Source: Pseudonocardia nigra
GTDB taxonomy: Bacteria > Actinomycetota > Actinomycetes > Mycobacteriales > Pseudonocardiaceae
DNA: 48,433 nt
Direction of reading: 5' to 3'
Assembly (NCBI RefSeq): GCF_019396355.1
Contig: NZ_JAHKRK010000037.1
Coordinates: forward strand, 1-48,433
Every line of letters starts with the position of its first letter. Within the stretch, counting starts at the first letter, position 1. A program made the position numbers and the translations under genes. Under the pieces are notes generated by a model. It worked only from the letters and a program-made list of their open reading frames with translations. It was not told the origin of the DNA and did not search any database. Of the stretch, positions 35,668 through 44,786 are shown one piece after another.

Positions 35668-35805
35668 GATGATCGCCGCCAGATCGCACTTTCTGCATCC
35701 CGAACTGCGGATACCCTCATCTCGCGACGATCATCGGTGCGAAGATCGCCGCGAACGCGAGGTTTCTGCAGCCGAGGGCGCAACCACCGCGCTCTCGCGG
35801 CGATC
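35668..35805. repeat. Two hairpins of the GATCGCCGCGAG family
   Basis: The first unit (35668-35735) has left arm GATGATCGCCGCCAGAT and right arm ATCTCGCGACGATCATC; the second (35744-35805) has left arm GATCGCCGCGAACGCGAG and right arm CTCTCGCGGCGATC. Both carry a TTTCTGCA loop core. The arms match those inside the tandem block at 10658-11690, where the loop reads TTTCCGC, so they belong to one family. Noncoding. Confidence 0.8.
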
Positions 35806-35834
35806 ACCGAGGTCGTGGCGATCCCACGTCGACC

Positions 35835-36056
35835 GGGACAGTCGAGTTCGACCTCGCCACCGACGGGCTTCTCGTCACCGGAAACTGGACGGAGCGGACG
35901 GCGCCGGACGGCCACTACCGCGGGGCGGTCTACCACGGGATTGTGCAATTCGTCCTCGATCCCGCCGGGCGCTCGATGACCGGGAGATGGATGGGCCCGG
36001 ACCGACACTTCCAGATCGACTCCGGCGCCTGGGAGCTACGGCGCAGCGGGCCGTAG
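35835..36056 (+). pseudogene. 3' remnant of a gene encoding a regulator-type C-terminal domain
   Basis: A frame of 73 codons ends with a TAG at 36054-36056. It reads GTVEFDLATDGLLVTGNWTE, then YRGAVYHGIVQFVLDPAGRSMTG and ends DSGAWELRR. This is the pattern of a beta-rich C-terminal domain in actinobacterial helix-turn-helix proteins (YxGAxYHGxxQL..DP.GR.M.GKW...TGPWEL). No start codon or 5' part is present; the upstream side is filled by palindromic repeats. It is convergent with the decayed PLP gene. Confidence 0.6.
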
Positions 36057-36059
36057 TGG

Positions 36060-36917
36060 CGCCTCGCCGGCGGTCGGGCCAGGGGTCAAGGCCGTGCGCG
36101 ATCAGCGTGAACAGCGCGGACATCATCTTTCCGACGTAGACCGGGTCGAGATGAAGCCCGTGCCGATCCGCGAAGTCGGCCAGGAACGCGTTGAGGGCAC
36201 CTGTCCGCCGGGCGAATCCGCCGAAGTGGAAGCGATGGTCGATGGTCCAGTTTGTGAGCGGCTCGCCCAGAGCAGTCCGCTGCAGTTGCCTCACCTCGCC
36301 ATCGAGCGAATGTGCTCCGCGGAGCACGCTGATGCCGAGCGCCCGCTGACCGGGCCGGAGCGCTGACGAGATTCCGGCGAGAGTGCCGCCGGTGCCGACC
36401 GGGCAGGCGATCAGGTCGAACGGCTCGGCGATCTCGTCGACCAACTCCGCGCAGCCCCGGACGCCGAGCACGGTGGTCCCGCCCTCCGGGATGAGGTAGA
36501 AGTCGCGGTAGGTCGTCCGAAGCAGATCGAGGACGTCCTCCTCGTGCTTGCGCCGGTAACTGGCCCGGTCGAGGTAATGCAGCCGCATGCCGTCGGCGAC
36601 GGCGGCGGCGAGAACCGCGTTGAACGGCTTCTCCTCACCTCGCACGACGCCGATCGTCGCGAAGCCGCACAGGCGGCCGGCAGCTGCGACCGCGCGCAGA
36701 TGGTTGGAGTACGCCCCCCGAAGGTGAGGAGCGTCGATGCGCCCGAGGCGCGTACGTCCGCCAGTACGTACTTGAGCTTCCGCCACTTGTTACCCGTCAG
36801 TTCGGGGTGGATCAGGTCGTCGCGCTTGAGCAGCAGACGAACACCTCGCAGCCGGTCGTCCACCAGCTCCACCAGCGGCGACGGGATGTTCAGCTCGGGA
36901 TCACGTGTGTTGGCCAT
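36060..36917 (-). pseudogene. ACC deaminase / D-cysteine desulfhydrase-like PLP enzyme, frameshifted
   Basis: From the ATG at 36917 the first 68 codons read normally, with NIPSPLVEL, LLLKRDDLIHPELTGNKWRK and the PLP-binding Lys44. In the G-run at about 36718 one base is missing: frame 1 reads FGGRTPT, whereas the expected FGG-AYSNHLRAV continues in another frame. The second part is then well conserved (ACPVGTGGTLAGI, VYVGKMMSAL) to about 36090. The last strand of the family is absent, replaced by unrelated residues, so the 3' end is also lost. Members are pyridoxal-phosphate enzymes that release ammonia from ACC or sulphide from D-cysteine. A sequencing error could explain the first change but not the lost end. 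Confidence 0.8.
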
Positions 36918-37419
36918 CGCGGGCCGCTTCCCGTGTCGCCCCGGGGTCGAGCACCAGAAACCCGTCCCCAGCCGGCTGGAAGCCGGCCCGCCGGTAGAAC
37001 GCGACGCTCCCCGCCGTCGGGGCGAGCAGGAGCCGCCGGTAGCGGCGGGTGCGGGCGTGCTCGATGACGTGCGCGAGCAGGTCCCGCGGCACCCCGCGGT
37101 CGGCGAAGGACGCCAACACGAACGCGTTGCCCACGTGCCCGATCCGTCCACCGCGGGCGCCGGGCCGCGGCATGTGGACGATCTCGACCACGTTGATCGA
37201 GCCGACCGCCGTCCAGCCGCTGCGGGGGGAGCCGACCTCGGCCAGCCAGAACGTGCGCCGCGGCAGCTCCACGCGCCACCACTGCTCGAACGCGGCCTCG
37301 AACCCCGGGTCCTCGACGGGCCGGCCGGCGCGCTCCTCCAGCCACGCCCGCCGCAACCGGGCGAGCGCCAGCACGTCCCGCTCGTCGGCGACCCGGATGG
37401 TCACCGGCTGGTCAGGCAC
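36901..37419 (-). CDS. GNAT family N-acetyltransferase
   Basis: A 172-residue protein with TIRVADERDVLALARLRRAW at the start and the acetyl-CoA-binding segment VLASFADRGVPRDLLAHVIEHA (about residues 103-125; a GxGxx-like RGVPRDL replaces the usual QGxGxG), ending with FYRRAGFQPAG. The substrate is unknown. GTG start at 37419 overlaps the TIGR03960 gene by 8 bp; its 3' end overlaps the PLP pseudogene start by 17 bp. Confidence 0.85.
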   Translation of the reverse strand: MPDQPVTIRVADERDVLALARLRRAWLEERAGRPVEDPGFEAAFEQWWRVELPRRTFWLAEVGSPRSGWTAVGSINVVEIVHMPRPGARGGRIGHVGNAFVLASFADRGVPRDLLAHVIEHARTRRYRRLLLAPTAGSVAFYRRAGFQPAGDGFLVLDPGATREAARDGQHT

Positions 37420-39367
37420 CCCGGTCCAGGCCTCCGCTGAGCGGGTTCACCACGGTGAGCGGGAGCAGGGTCGTGCCGCTGGGGCCGACCTCGATGTCGG
37501 TGCCGGTCGACGGGCACACACCGCAGTCGAAGCAGGGGGTCCAGCGGCAGTCGTCCTGCTCGCGCCCGGAGAGGGCGTCCTGCCAGTCGTCCCAGAGCCA
37601 GTCGCGCTCCAGCCCGGAGTCCAGGTGGTCCCACGGCAGGGTCTCGTCGCGGTCGCGCTCGCGCGTGGTGAACCAGTCCAGCGAGACGCCCAGCGGCTCC
37701 AGCTCGGCGGCCGCCGCGCCCGTCCAGCGCTCGTAGGAGAAGTGCTCGCTCCAGCCGTCGAAGCGCCCGCCCTCGCGCCAGACCCGCTCGATGACGCGCC
37801 CGACGCGGCGGTCGCCGCGGGCGAGCAGGCCTTCGATCAGCGACGGCTGACCGTCGTGGTAGCGCATGCCGATGTTGCGGCCGAGCTTCCGGTTGCTGTT
37901 GACGGCCGCGCGCAGCTTGCGGAGGCGCTCGTCCACGACGTCGGGGTGGGCCTGCGCGGCCCACTGGAACGGGGTGTGCGGCTTGGGCACGAACCCGCCG
38001 ATGGAGATCGTGCAGCGGATGTCGTTGCGCCCGGACGCCGCCCGCCCGGCCTGGATCACCCGGTGCGCCATGCCCGCAATCTCGAGGACGTCCTCGTCCT
38101 CCTCGGTGGGCAGCCCGCACATGAAGTAGAGCTTCACCTGCCGCCAGCCCTGTGCGAACGCCTCGGAGACGGTGCGGATGAGGTCCTCCTCCGACACCAT
38201 CTTGTTGATCACGCGCCGGATCCGCTCCGAGCCGCCCTCCGGGGCGAACGTCAGGCCGGAGCGGCGGCCGTTGCGGGAGATCTCGTTGGCGAGGTCGATG
38301 TTGAAGGCGTCGACGCGGGTGCTCGGTAGCGACAGCGAGGTGTTGGTGCCCTCGTAGCGGTCGGCGAGGCCCTTGGTGACCTCCGCGATCTCCGAGTGGT
38401 CGGCGCTGGACAGCGACAGCAGCCCCACCTCGTCGAACCCGCTCGCGCGCACCGCCGAGTCGACCATCTCGCCGATGCCCTGCAGCGATCGCTCACGCAC
38501 CGGCCGGGTGATCATCCCGGCCTGGCAGAACCGGCAGCCGCGGGTGCAGCCGCGGAAGATCTCCACGCTGGCCCGCTCGTGCACCGTCTCGGCCATCGGG
38601 ACCAGCGGCTTCTTCGGGTAGGGCCAGGCGTCCAGATCACTGGTGGTGCGCTTGGTGACGCTGCGCGGCACCCGCTCGTCGGCCGGCGTGACCGAGGTGA
38701 TCGCGCCGTCGGCGGCGTAGGAGACGTCGTAGAGCGACGGGACGTAGCAGCCGTCGGTGGCCGCGAGGCGCAGCAGCAGCTCCCGGCGCCCGCCCGGCCG
38801 GCCCTCGGCCTTCCACGCCTTGACGACGTCGGTAATGTCGCCGACGACCTCCTCGCCGTCGCCGATCGCGGCGACGTCGACGAAGTCGGCGATCGGCTCC
38901 GGGTTGAACGCGGCGTGCCCGCCCGCGACGACCACCGGGTGATCGACGTCCCGGTCCACCGCGTGCAGCGGTATACCCGCCAGGTCGAGGGTGGTGAGGA
39001 GGTTGGTGTAGCCGAGCTCCGTGGAGAAGCTCACGCCGAGCAGGTCGAACGCGCCGACCGGCCGGTGCCCGTCGACGGTGAACGCGGGCACCCCGTGCTC
39101 GCGCATCAGCGACTCGAGGTCGGGCCACACCGCGTAGCAGCGCTCGGCGAGGGCGTCGGCCCGCTCGTTGAGCACCTCGTAGAGGATCATGACGCCCTGG
39201 TTCGGCAGCCCGACCTCGTAGGCGTCGGGGTACATCAGCGCCCACCGGACGGCGGCCGACTCCCAGTCCTTGAGCTGTGCGTTCAGCTCACCGCCGACGT
39301 ACTGCACGGGCTTGGACACCCGGGGCAGCAGCGGTTCGAGGTCGGGGAAAACGGACGGAGCAGTCAT
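37412..39367 (-). CDS. TIGR03960 family B12-binding radical SAM protein
   Basis: A 651-residue protein. The N-terminal part has a B12-binding-like fold (YPDAYEVGLPNQGVMILYEVLN and VVVAGGHAAFNPEPIADF). The radical SAM domain has CTRGCRFC (the CxxxCxxC 4Fe-4S site) near residue 255 and YFMCGLPTEEDEDV. The C-terminal part has CFDCGVCPSTG, probably another metal site. Its partner is the DUF2344 protein, now 1.9 kb downstream. The reaction is unknown; it has been linked to RNA or ribosome modification because it travels with rne-rplU-rpmA. Confidence 0.93.
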   Translation of the reverse strand: MTAPSVFPDLEPLLPRVSKPVQYVGGELNAQLKDWESAAVRWALMYPDAYEVGLPNQGVMILYEVLNERADALAERCYAVWPDLESLMREHGVPAFTVDGHRPVGAFDLLGVSFSTELGYTNLLTTLDLAGIPLHAVDRDVDHPVVVAGGHAAFNPEPIADFVDVAAIGDGEEVVGDITDVVKAWKAEGRPGGRRELLLRLAATDGCYVPSLYDVSYAADGAITSVTPADERVPRSVTKRTTSDLDAWPYPKKPLVPMAETVHERASVEIFRGCTRGCRFCQAGMITRPVRERSLQGIGEMVDSAVRASGFDEVGLLSLSSADHSEIAEVTKGLADRYEGTNTSLSLPSTRVDAFNIDLANEISRNGRRSGLTFAPEGGSERIRRVINKMVSEEDLIRTVSEAFAQGWRQVKLYFMCGLPTEEDEDVLEIAGMAHRVIQAGRAASGRNDIRCTISIGGFVPKPHTPFQWAAQAHPDVVDERLRKLRAAVNSNRKLGRNIGMRYHDGQPSLIEGLLARGDRRVGRVIERVWREGGRFDGWSEHFSYERWTGAAAAELEPLGVSLDWFTTRERDRDETLPWDHLDSGLERDWLWDDWQDALSGREQDDCRWTPCFDCGVCPSTGTDIEVGPSGTTLLPLTVVNPLSGGLDRGA

Positions 39368-39405
39368 GATGGCCGCCAGGGTAGTCCTCGGCGCGCCGTG
39401 GTGTT

Positions 39406-40290
39406 TCAGGCGTCGGCGGTGACTCCCGCCGCGCGCAGGGCCGCGCGGACGTCCTCGTGGTGCACCTCGTCGAGGGGCACCAGCGGCAGCCGGATGCCGC
39501 GGTCGATGAGCCCCAGCTCCGCCAGCGCCCACTTGACCGGGATCGGGTTCGGCTCGACGAACAGCGCGCGGTGCAGCCCGGCGATGTCGGCGTCGATCGC
39601 CGCGGCGGTCTCGCCGTCGCCCGTGATGGCCGCAGCGCACATCCGCGCCATCGCCTCGGGCACGACGTTCGCGGTCACGGAGATGTCGCCGTGGAACCCC
39701 TCGAGCATGCTGGCCCGGGCCGTGGCGTCGTCGCCGGAGTAGAGCGCGAAGTCGGTGAGGCCCAGTGCGACGAGGTCGCGCACCCGGTCGAGGTCGCCCA
39801 GCGCCTCCTTGAGGCCGACGATGTTCGGCACCTCGGCCAGCCGCTCCACGGTGGAGGGCAGCATGTCGCAGGCCGTGCGGCCGGGGACGTTGTAGAGGAT
39901 CTGCGGGATGTCGACGGCCTCGGCGACCGCGCGGAAGTGCCGGTAGAGGCCCTCCTGCGGCGGCTTGTTGTAGTACGGCGTGACGAGCAACGCCGCGTCG
40001 GCCCCCGCCCGCTGCGCGTCCCGGGTGAGGTGGATGGCCTCCTCGGTGTTGTTGGCGCCGGTGCCGGCGATGATCGGCACCCGGCCCGCGGCCACGTCGA
40101 TCGTGCGGCGGATGACCTCGGTGTGCTCGGCGACCGACAGCGTCGAGGACTCCCCCGTCGTCCCCACCGAGACGATGGCCGACGTCCCGGCCACGATGGT
40201 GCGTTCCACGAGCCGCTCGAGGGCGTCGTGGTCGACCGCGCCGTCGGCCCGCATGGGGGTGACCAGCGCGACGATACTTCCGGTGATCAT
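39406..40290 (-). CDS. dapA: 4-hydroxy-tetrahydrodipicolinate synthase
   Basis: A 294-residue protein of the DapA/NAL family: VTPMRADGAVD, GTTGESSTLS (residues 43-52), catalytic Tyr133 (LYNVPGRT) and Schiff-base Lys161 (VGLKEALGD). It joins pyruvate and aspartate semialdehyde in the lysine/diaminopimelate pathway. The ATG at 40290 has a perfect AGGAGG six bases upstream (40294-40299). It stands before the TIGR03960 gene with a 38-bp gap; the usual dapB neighbour is not in the window. Confidence 0.95.
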   Translation of the reverse strand: MITGSIVALVTPMRADGAVDHDALERLVERTIVAGTSAIVSVGTTGESSTLSVAEHTEVIRRTIDVAAGRVPIIAGTGANNTEEAIHLTRDAQRAGADAALLVTPYYNKPPQEGLYRHFRAVAEAVDIPQILYNVPGRTACDMLPSTVERLAEVPNIVGLKEALGDLDRVRDLVALGLTDFALYSGDDATARASMLEGFHGDISVTANVVPEAMARMCAAAITGDGETAAAIDADIAGLHRALFVEPNPIPVKWALAELGLIDRGIRLPLVPLDEVHHEDVRAALRAAGVTADA

Positions 40291-40371
40291 GGGTCCTCCT
40301 GGCGCGACGCGACGGGCGACGGTAGCAAGCGGCGCCGAACCGCACCCCTTCCGGCGGCGAATGCCGGCCCG

Positions 40372-41279
40372 ATGGACGAGCGATTCTGCCGGGTCGGGGA
40401 CGTCGAGCTGTGCTACGAGTCCCTCGGCGACCCCGAGCACCCCACGGTCCTGCTGATCATGGGCCTCGGCCTGTCGATGGACTGGTGGCGCGACGACTTC
40501 TGCACGGAGCTCTCCGGCCGGGGCTTCCACGTGGTGCGGTTCGACAACCGCGACGTCGGACGGTCGACGCACCTGTGCGGGCCGGGCATCTCGGGGTGGC
40601 AGTTCGTCCGGCGGCGGGCCGACCCGGTCTACACGCTCGGCGACATGGCGGACGACGCCGCCGGACTGATCGCGGCGCTCGACCCGCGCGGCGCACACGT
40701 CGTCGGGGCGTCACTCGGTCACTGATCGCGCAGGAGGTGGCGATCCGGCACCCCGGGCGCACCCGGTCGCTGGTGTCGATCATGGGCAGGCCCGGGGACG
40801 GGCACACGGGCAAGGTGGCCTGGCGGATGGTGCCGGAGTTCCTGCGGCCGCCGTCGGCCGATCCCGTGGAGGGCATGGTGGGCAGCTTCCGCCGCATCGG
40901 CTCCCGCAACCGCACCGTTCAGGACGACGAGGACGTGCGCGTCACCATGCGGCGGGCGATGCGCCGCGAGACCGGGGACGGGACGGGCGGTGGGCGCTAG
41001 CTCGCGGCCTGCGTGGCCGAGCGGGACCGCACGGCCGACCTGCGCGAGCTGGCCATGCCCGCGCTCGTGGTGCACGGGGCGATCGACCGCGTCATCCAGC
41101 CGTCCGGCGGGCGGGCCACCGCCGCCGCGATCCCCGGCGCCGAGCTGCTCGAGGTGCCGGGGATGGGCCACGACCTCGCGCGCCGGGTCTGGCCGACCGT
41201 GATCGACGGGATCGCGCGCACGGCCGCTCGCTCGACTCACCGGCCGGAACCCGCTCCCGACGCGTCCCCACCCCGGTGA
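40372..41279 (+). pseudogene. Alpha/beta hydrolase, frameshift and stop
   Basis: From the ATG at 40372 the frame reads DVELCYESLGDPEHPTVLLI and RFDNRDVGRS, up to GASLGH and a TGA at about 40723. The nucleophile elbow should be GASMGGMIAQ; the second half (IAQEVAIRHPGRTRSLVS) continues in the next frame to a stop at 41000, and the last part (RELAMPALVVHGAIDRVIQ, GMGHDL) in a third. Two disruptions in the same gene point to a real pseudogene rather than one error. Members are serine hydrolases of broad substrate range. Confidence 0.85.
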
Positions 41280-41334
41280 TCAAGGCGTAGACGTCCTCGT
41301 GACAGATCAACAAAGGACGTCAGCGCCTTGATCA
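41277..41334. terminator. Long palindrome between convergent hydrolase and GDPD genes
   Basis: TGATCAAGGCG (41277-41287) and CGCCTTGATCA (41324-41334) pair perfectly; inside, after a 3-nt bulge on each side, ACGTCCT pairs with AGGACGT. The loop is 16 nt. It lies between genes that end toward each other, so a bidirectional terminator is the natural reading. Confidence 0.75.
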
Positions 41335-41353
41335 GCGGGTTCCGGGCGGCGGG

Positions 41354-42397
41354 CTACGCGGCCGGGTAGGCCCGGGGCAGGGCCATCCCGCGCTGCTCCA
41401 TCAGCCAGCGCAGTCGGTCCGGGTGGTCGGTGATCAGGCCGTCGACGCCCGCCTCGATCAGCGCGTTCATGGTCGGCACGTCGTTGACCGTCCACGGAAT
41501 CACCTGCATCCCGGCCTTGTGCGCCTCCTTCACCATCTCCTTCGTGGTGAACGGCGTGTAGCCGGGCTGGGTCACCCCGCTCGCCTGCGGCATCCCGTGC
41601 ACCGGCGAGATCGCGTCGGCCCCGAAGGACGCCGCCGCCGCGACCAGGCTGCCGCCGAAGTCGTCGATGTCGATGCCGCCGAGCCACGGCGAGGCGCCGG
41701 GCTGCCCGACCTGCAGGAAGTCGCCGTTGGTCAGCGCGACGATCGGCAGCTCCGGGGCGACCTCGCGCATCCGCATCAGGGCGCCCCAGTCGAAGCTCTG
41801 GACCGACACGCGGTCGGCCACGCCGGCCCGCCGCACCTCGGCCGCGACGACCTGCACGAACTGCTCGCGCGGCGCCGTCTCGTCCGGCGCGCCCGCCTCG
41901 ACCTTCGTCTCGATGTTGAACCGGACGTCGTCGGCGCCGCGCTCCTCGACGAGGTCGAACACCTCGTGCAGCTGCAACATCCGCGCGCCGGGCGAGAGCT
42001 GCTGCGCGGGGTAGGCGGGCTTGCGGGTCGAGCCACAGTTCAACGTCAGCACCTGGGCGAGGGTGAGGGTGTTGACGTAGCGGCCGACGTAGGGGAACTC
42101 CGGGTCGCCCGGGGTGGCCGGGGCGGTGTCAGTGCAGACGTCGGGGTTGGTGCGCCGGTCGTGGGTGACGACGGCGTGCCCGTCCTCGGTGATCTGCACG
42201 TCCAGCTCGAGCGTGCTCACCCCGAGGTCGAGCGCGGTGCCGAACGACAGCAGGGAACTTTCCACCGCGAGGCCGACGCCGCCGCGATGGGCCTGCAGGT
42301 CGAACGGCTGCTTCTCCTTGGCGACGGCGGCGCTCGGCGCGACGGTGAGTGAGAGGACGGCGACCGCGGCCGCGGTCACGAGACGGAAGGTACGCAC
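41354..42397 (-). CDS. Glycerophosphodiester phosphodiesterase, secreted
   Basis: A 347-residue protein. A signal peptide (RLVTAAAVAVLSLTVAPSAAVA, about 5-26) precedes the GDPD domain: QAHRGG (H37, R38), AVESSLLSF, ELDVQITEDGHAVVTHD (metal and catalytic Glu/Asp/His) and, at the end, GVDGLITDHPDRL. It hydrolyses glycerophosphodiesters to glycerol-3-phosphate and an alcohol, outside the membrane, so it can scavenge phosphate or glycerol from lipids or teichoic acids. GTG start. Confidence 0.94.
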   Translation of the reverse strand: MRTFRLVTAAAVAVLSLTVAPSAAVAKEKQPFDLQAHRGGVGLAVESSLLSFGTALDLGVSTLELDVQITEDGHAVVTHDRRTNPDVCTDTAPATPGDPEFPYVGRYVNTLTLAQVLTLNCGSTRKPAYPAQQLSPGARMLQLHEVFDLVEERGADDVRFNIETKVEAGAPDETAPREQFVQVVAAEVRRAGVADRVSVQSFDWGALMRMREVAPELPIVALTNGDFLQVGQPGASPWLGGIDIDDFGGSLVAAAASFGADAISPVHGMPQASGVTQPGYTPFTTKEMVKEAHKAGMQVIPWTVNDVPTMNALIEAGVDGLITDHPDRLRWLMEQRGMALPRAYPAA

Positions 42398-42472
42398 GAT
42401 CGGGGGACGCTAGGGCTCGTCGATGACGGAGAGCAGCTGTCGAGGCGAACGCTGGGTGAAGGCGCGCCGACG

Positions 42473-43270
42473 TCAGCCCCAGGCCGCCCGTGCCGGGTTG
42501 CCCGCCGTGGTGACGCGGCGCGCCGTCGCGGCGACCACGACGACGGCCGCGACCGCGCAGGCGACCACGACCGCGGCGGGCGGGTCGTTCAGGCCGATCC
42601 CGGCGATGCCCCACACGGCCGCTGCCCCGTACGCGACGACGGCGGTGCCGGACAGCACCACCCACGCGAGGATCGCGGTAACCGCCAGCAGCACGACGAT
42701 CGCCGCGATCATCGCCAGTGCGCTCTCCCCCGGCAGACCCGCCCACACCCCGGTGGCCGCGGTGCCCGACGCAGTGGCGAGCGACACCCACCCGGTGTAC
42801 AGCGCGACCGGGCCGCGCAGGACGACCCGCTCCACCACGCCGTCGGCCGGCACCCGGCTCAACCGGCCGAACACCACCGCCAGGCTCACCAGCAGCGCGA
42901 CGATCAGCAGCTCGGCCAGCGGCAGCCAGCCGGCGCCGAACGCCAGCACCCATCCGGTGTTGAACACCGCCGACGCGGCGAGCCACCACCCGGTCTCCCG
43001 GTGGACGGCGCGTTGTCGCTGAGCCGGCAACGCCTGGTAGATCCCATAGGCGAGGAAGCCGGCGTAGATCGGCGCCCAGATCGCGAACGCCCATCCGGCG
43101 GCGAGCAACGGGGTGGCGTACTCGCGGGCGACCGCCCCGATCGGCGTGCCCGCGACGCGGCCGCAGAGCGCGGCCACCGCGATCTGGACGACGGTGAGCA
43201 GCGCCACCGTGGCGCTCCGCACGAGGTCGGAGAGGCCGGGCCGCTGGGAGGTGACCGTCATGGCGGACAT
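42473..43270 (-). CDS. Tryptophan-rich sensory (TspO/MBR-like) membrane protein
   Basis: A 265-residue membrane protein with eight hydrophobic helices. WAFAIWAPIYAGFLAYGIYQAL (about residues 60-81) is the phrase shared with actinobacterial TspO/MBR-like proteins (usually 150 residues with five helices); the extra helices make this a longer variant. The function is uncertain; TspO binds porphyrins and cholesterol-like ligands. The ATG at 43270 is the chosen start; another ATG lies three codons later. Confidence 0.75.
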   Translation of the reverse strand: MSAMTVTSQRPGLSDLVRSATVALLTVVQIAVAALCGRVAGTPIGAVAREYATPLLAAGWAFAIWAPIYAGFLAYGIYQALPAQRQRAVHRETGWWLAASAVFNTGWVLAFGAGWLPLAELLIVALLVSLAVVFGRLSRVPADGVVERVVLRGPVALYTGWVSLATASGTAATGVWAGLPGESALAMIAAIVVLLAVTAILAWVVLSGTAVVAYGAAAVWGIAGIGLNDPPAAVVVACAVAAVVVVAATARRVTTAGNPARAAWG

Positions 43271-43338
43271 TCTCGGTGTGACGGCGCCGTCGCGGCCACC
43301 CGAGTCGCCCGACGGGCCGCACCGCGCGTGGAGTTGCC

Positions 43339-44757
43339 TCAGCGGAGTCTCAGCGGCGCCCTGGCGGCCATGTCCGCCACTGCCCGGTCGATCCGGTCCG
43401 GCGTGGCCGCGCCGTAACCGACGACGAGCCCGGAGCACGGCGCCGACCCGTGCCGGTAGGCGGCCAGCGGGACCGCACCGACGTCGGGGCCGGCGGCGGC
43501 CATCTCCTCGAGCGCGGCGGCCGGCACGGGCGCGCCCGGAACCAGCACCGCGTGCAGCCCGGCCGCGATCCCGGTGACCGTCCAGTCCGGCAGGTGCCGG
43601 GCGACGGCGGTCAGCAGCCTGCGCCGCCGATCGGCGTAGCGCGCGGCCGTGCGGCGGAGGTGGCGGTCCAGGCCGCCGCTCTCGATGAGTGCCGCCAGCG
43701 CGACCTGTTCGAGCACAGGCGCGGCGATGTCGGCCCAGTGCTTGCGCTCGACGAGGGCCGCGGCCAGCCGGGCGGGCGCCACCAGCCAGCCGAGTCGCAG
43801 GCCGGGCGCGAGGGTCTTGGAGATGCTGCCGCCGTACACCACCCGCTCCGGGGCCAGCCCCTGCAGCGCGCCGACCGGGGACCGGTCGTAGCGGTACTCC
43901 GCGTCGTAGTCGTCCTCGACCACCACGGCCTGCCGGGCCCCGGCCCATTCGAGCAGGGCGGTGCGCCGGGCCGGGCCGAGGACGGCACCGGTGGGGAACT
44001 GGTGGGCCGGGGTCACGGCGACCGCCCGCAGGTCACCCGCGGACAGCGCGGCGACATCAAGCCCGTGTTCGTCGACGGGCACGGGGCAGGTCGTGAGACC
44101 GCCCCGCCGCAGGGTCTCGATCACCCCGACCGAGCCCGGGTCCTCCACACCGATCGCGGTGACGCCCTGGGCCGCCAGCGTCTCGGCCACCAGCCGGGTC
44201 GCCTGCGCGAAACCGGCGGTGACGACGATCCGGTCGACGGGGGCGACGACGGCGCGGGTGCGGCCGAGGTAGGCGGCGAGCGCGGCGCGCAGCCGCGGGT
44301 GCCCGCGCGGGTCGCCATAGCCGAGCTCGGCGTCCGGCAGCTCGCGCAGCGCGGTCTCCATCGCCCGCAGCCACTCGGTGCGGGGGAACCAGCCCAGCGC
44401 GGGCACCCCGGGGTTGGTCGGCACGAAGGGCCGGGACGGGGGCGGCGGGTCACCCTCGGTGGCCGGGACATCACCGACGACGGTGCCCCGTCCGGTGCGC
44501 GCCAGCAGATAGCCCTCGGCGGTGAGCTGCTCGTAGGCACGGACGACGACCCCGCGGGACACCTGCAGGTCGGCGGCCAGGCTGCGCGAGGCGGGCAGCC
44601 GCGTACCCGCGGGCAGCCTGCCGGCCCGGACCGCGTGGCGCAGGGCGTCGGCGACCGTGCCGGCAAGCGCCCGCGGGCCCTGGGCGTGCACGTCACCGAG
44701 TTCGAGCCGCAGCCCCGGATTGGTCCTCTTCACCGCGCTCGATTTGGCCCAGGTCAC
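43339..44757 (-). CDS. MocR-type (GntR/aminotransferase) transcriptional regulator
   Basis: A 472-residue protein. The N-terminal GntR winged helix (about residues 30-95) has LRHAVRAGRLPAGTRLPASR and LQVSRGVVVRAYEQLTAEGY. The rest is an aminotransferase class I fold with EDDYDAEYRYD (281-291) and the PLP Lys314 in SISKTLAPGLRLGW. PdxR and GabR belong here; the regulator senses a PLP-linked amine. GTG start. It is divergent from the B3/B4 gene, with only 29 bp between start codons, so it probably controls that gene. Confidence 0.92.
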   Translation of the reverse strand: MTWAKSSAVKRTNPGLRLELGDVHAQGPRALAGTVADALRHAVRAGRLPAGTRLPASRSLAADLQVSRGVVVRAYEQLTAEGYLLARTGRGTVVGDVPATEGDPPPPSRPFVPTNPGVPALGWFPRTEWLRAMETALRELPDAELGYGDPRGHPRLRAALAAYLGRTRAVVAPVDRIVVTAGFAQATRLVAETLAAQGVTAIGVEDPGSVGVIETLRRGGLTTCPVPVDEHGLDVAALSAGDLRAVAVTPAHQFPTGAVLGPARRTALLEWAGARQAVVVEDDYDAEYRYDRSPVGALQGLAPERVVYGGSISKTLAPGLRLGWLVAPARLAAALVERKHWADIAAPVLEQVALAALIESGGLDRHLRRTAARYADRRRRLLTAVARHLPDWTVTGIAAGLHAVLVPGAPVPAAALEEMAAAGPDVGAVPLAAYRHGSAPCSGLVVGYGAATPDRIDRAVADMAARAPLRLR

Positions 44758-44786
44758 GGGACCAGAGTGCCCCTACGGTCCTCGGC

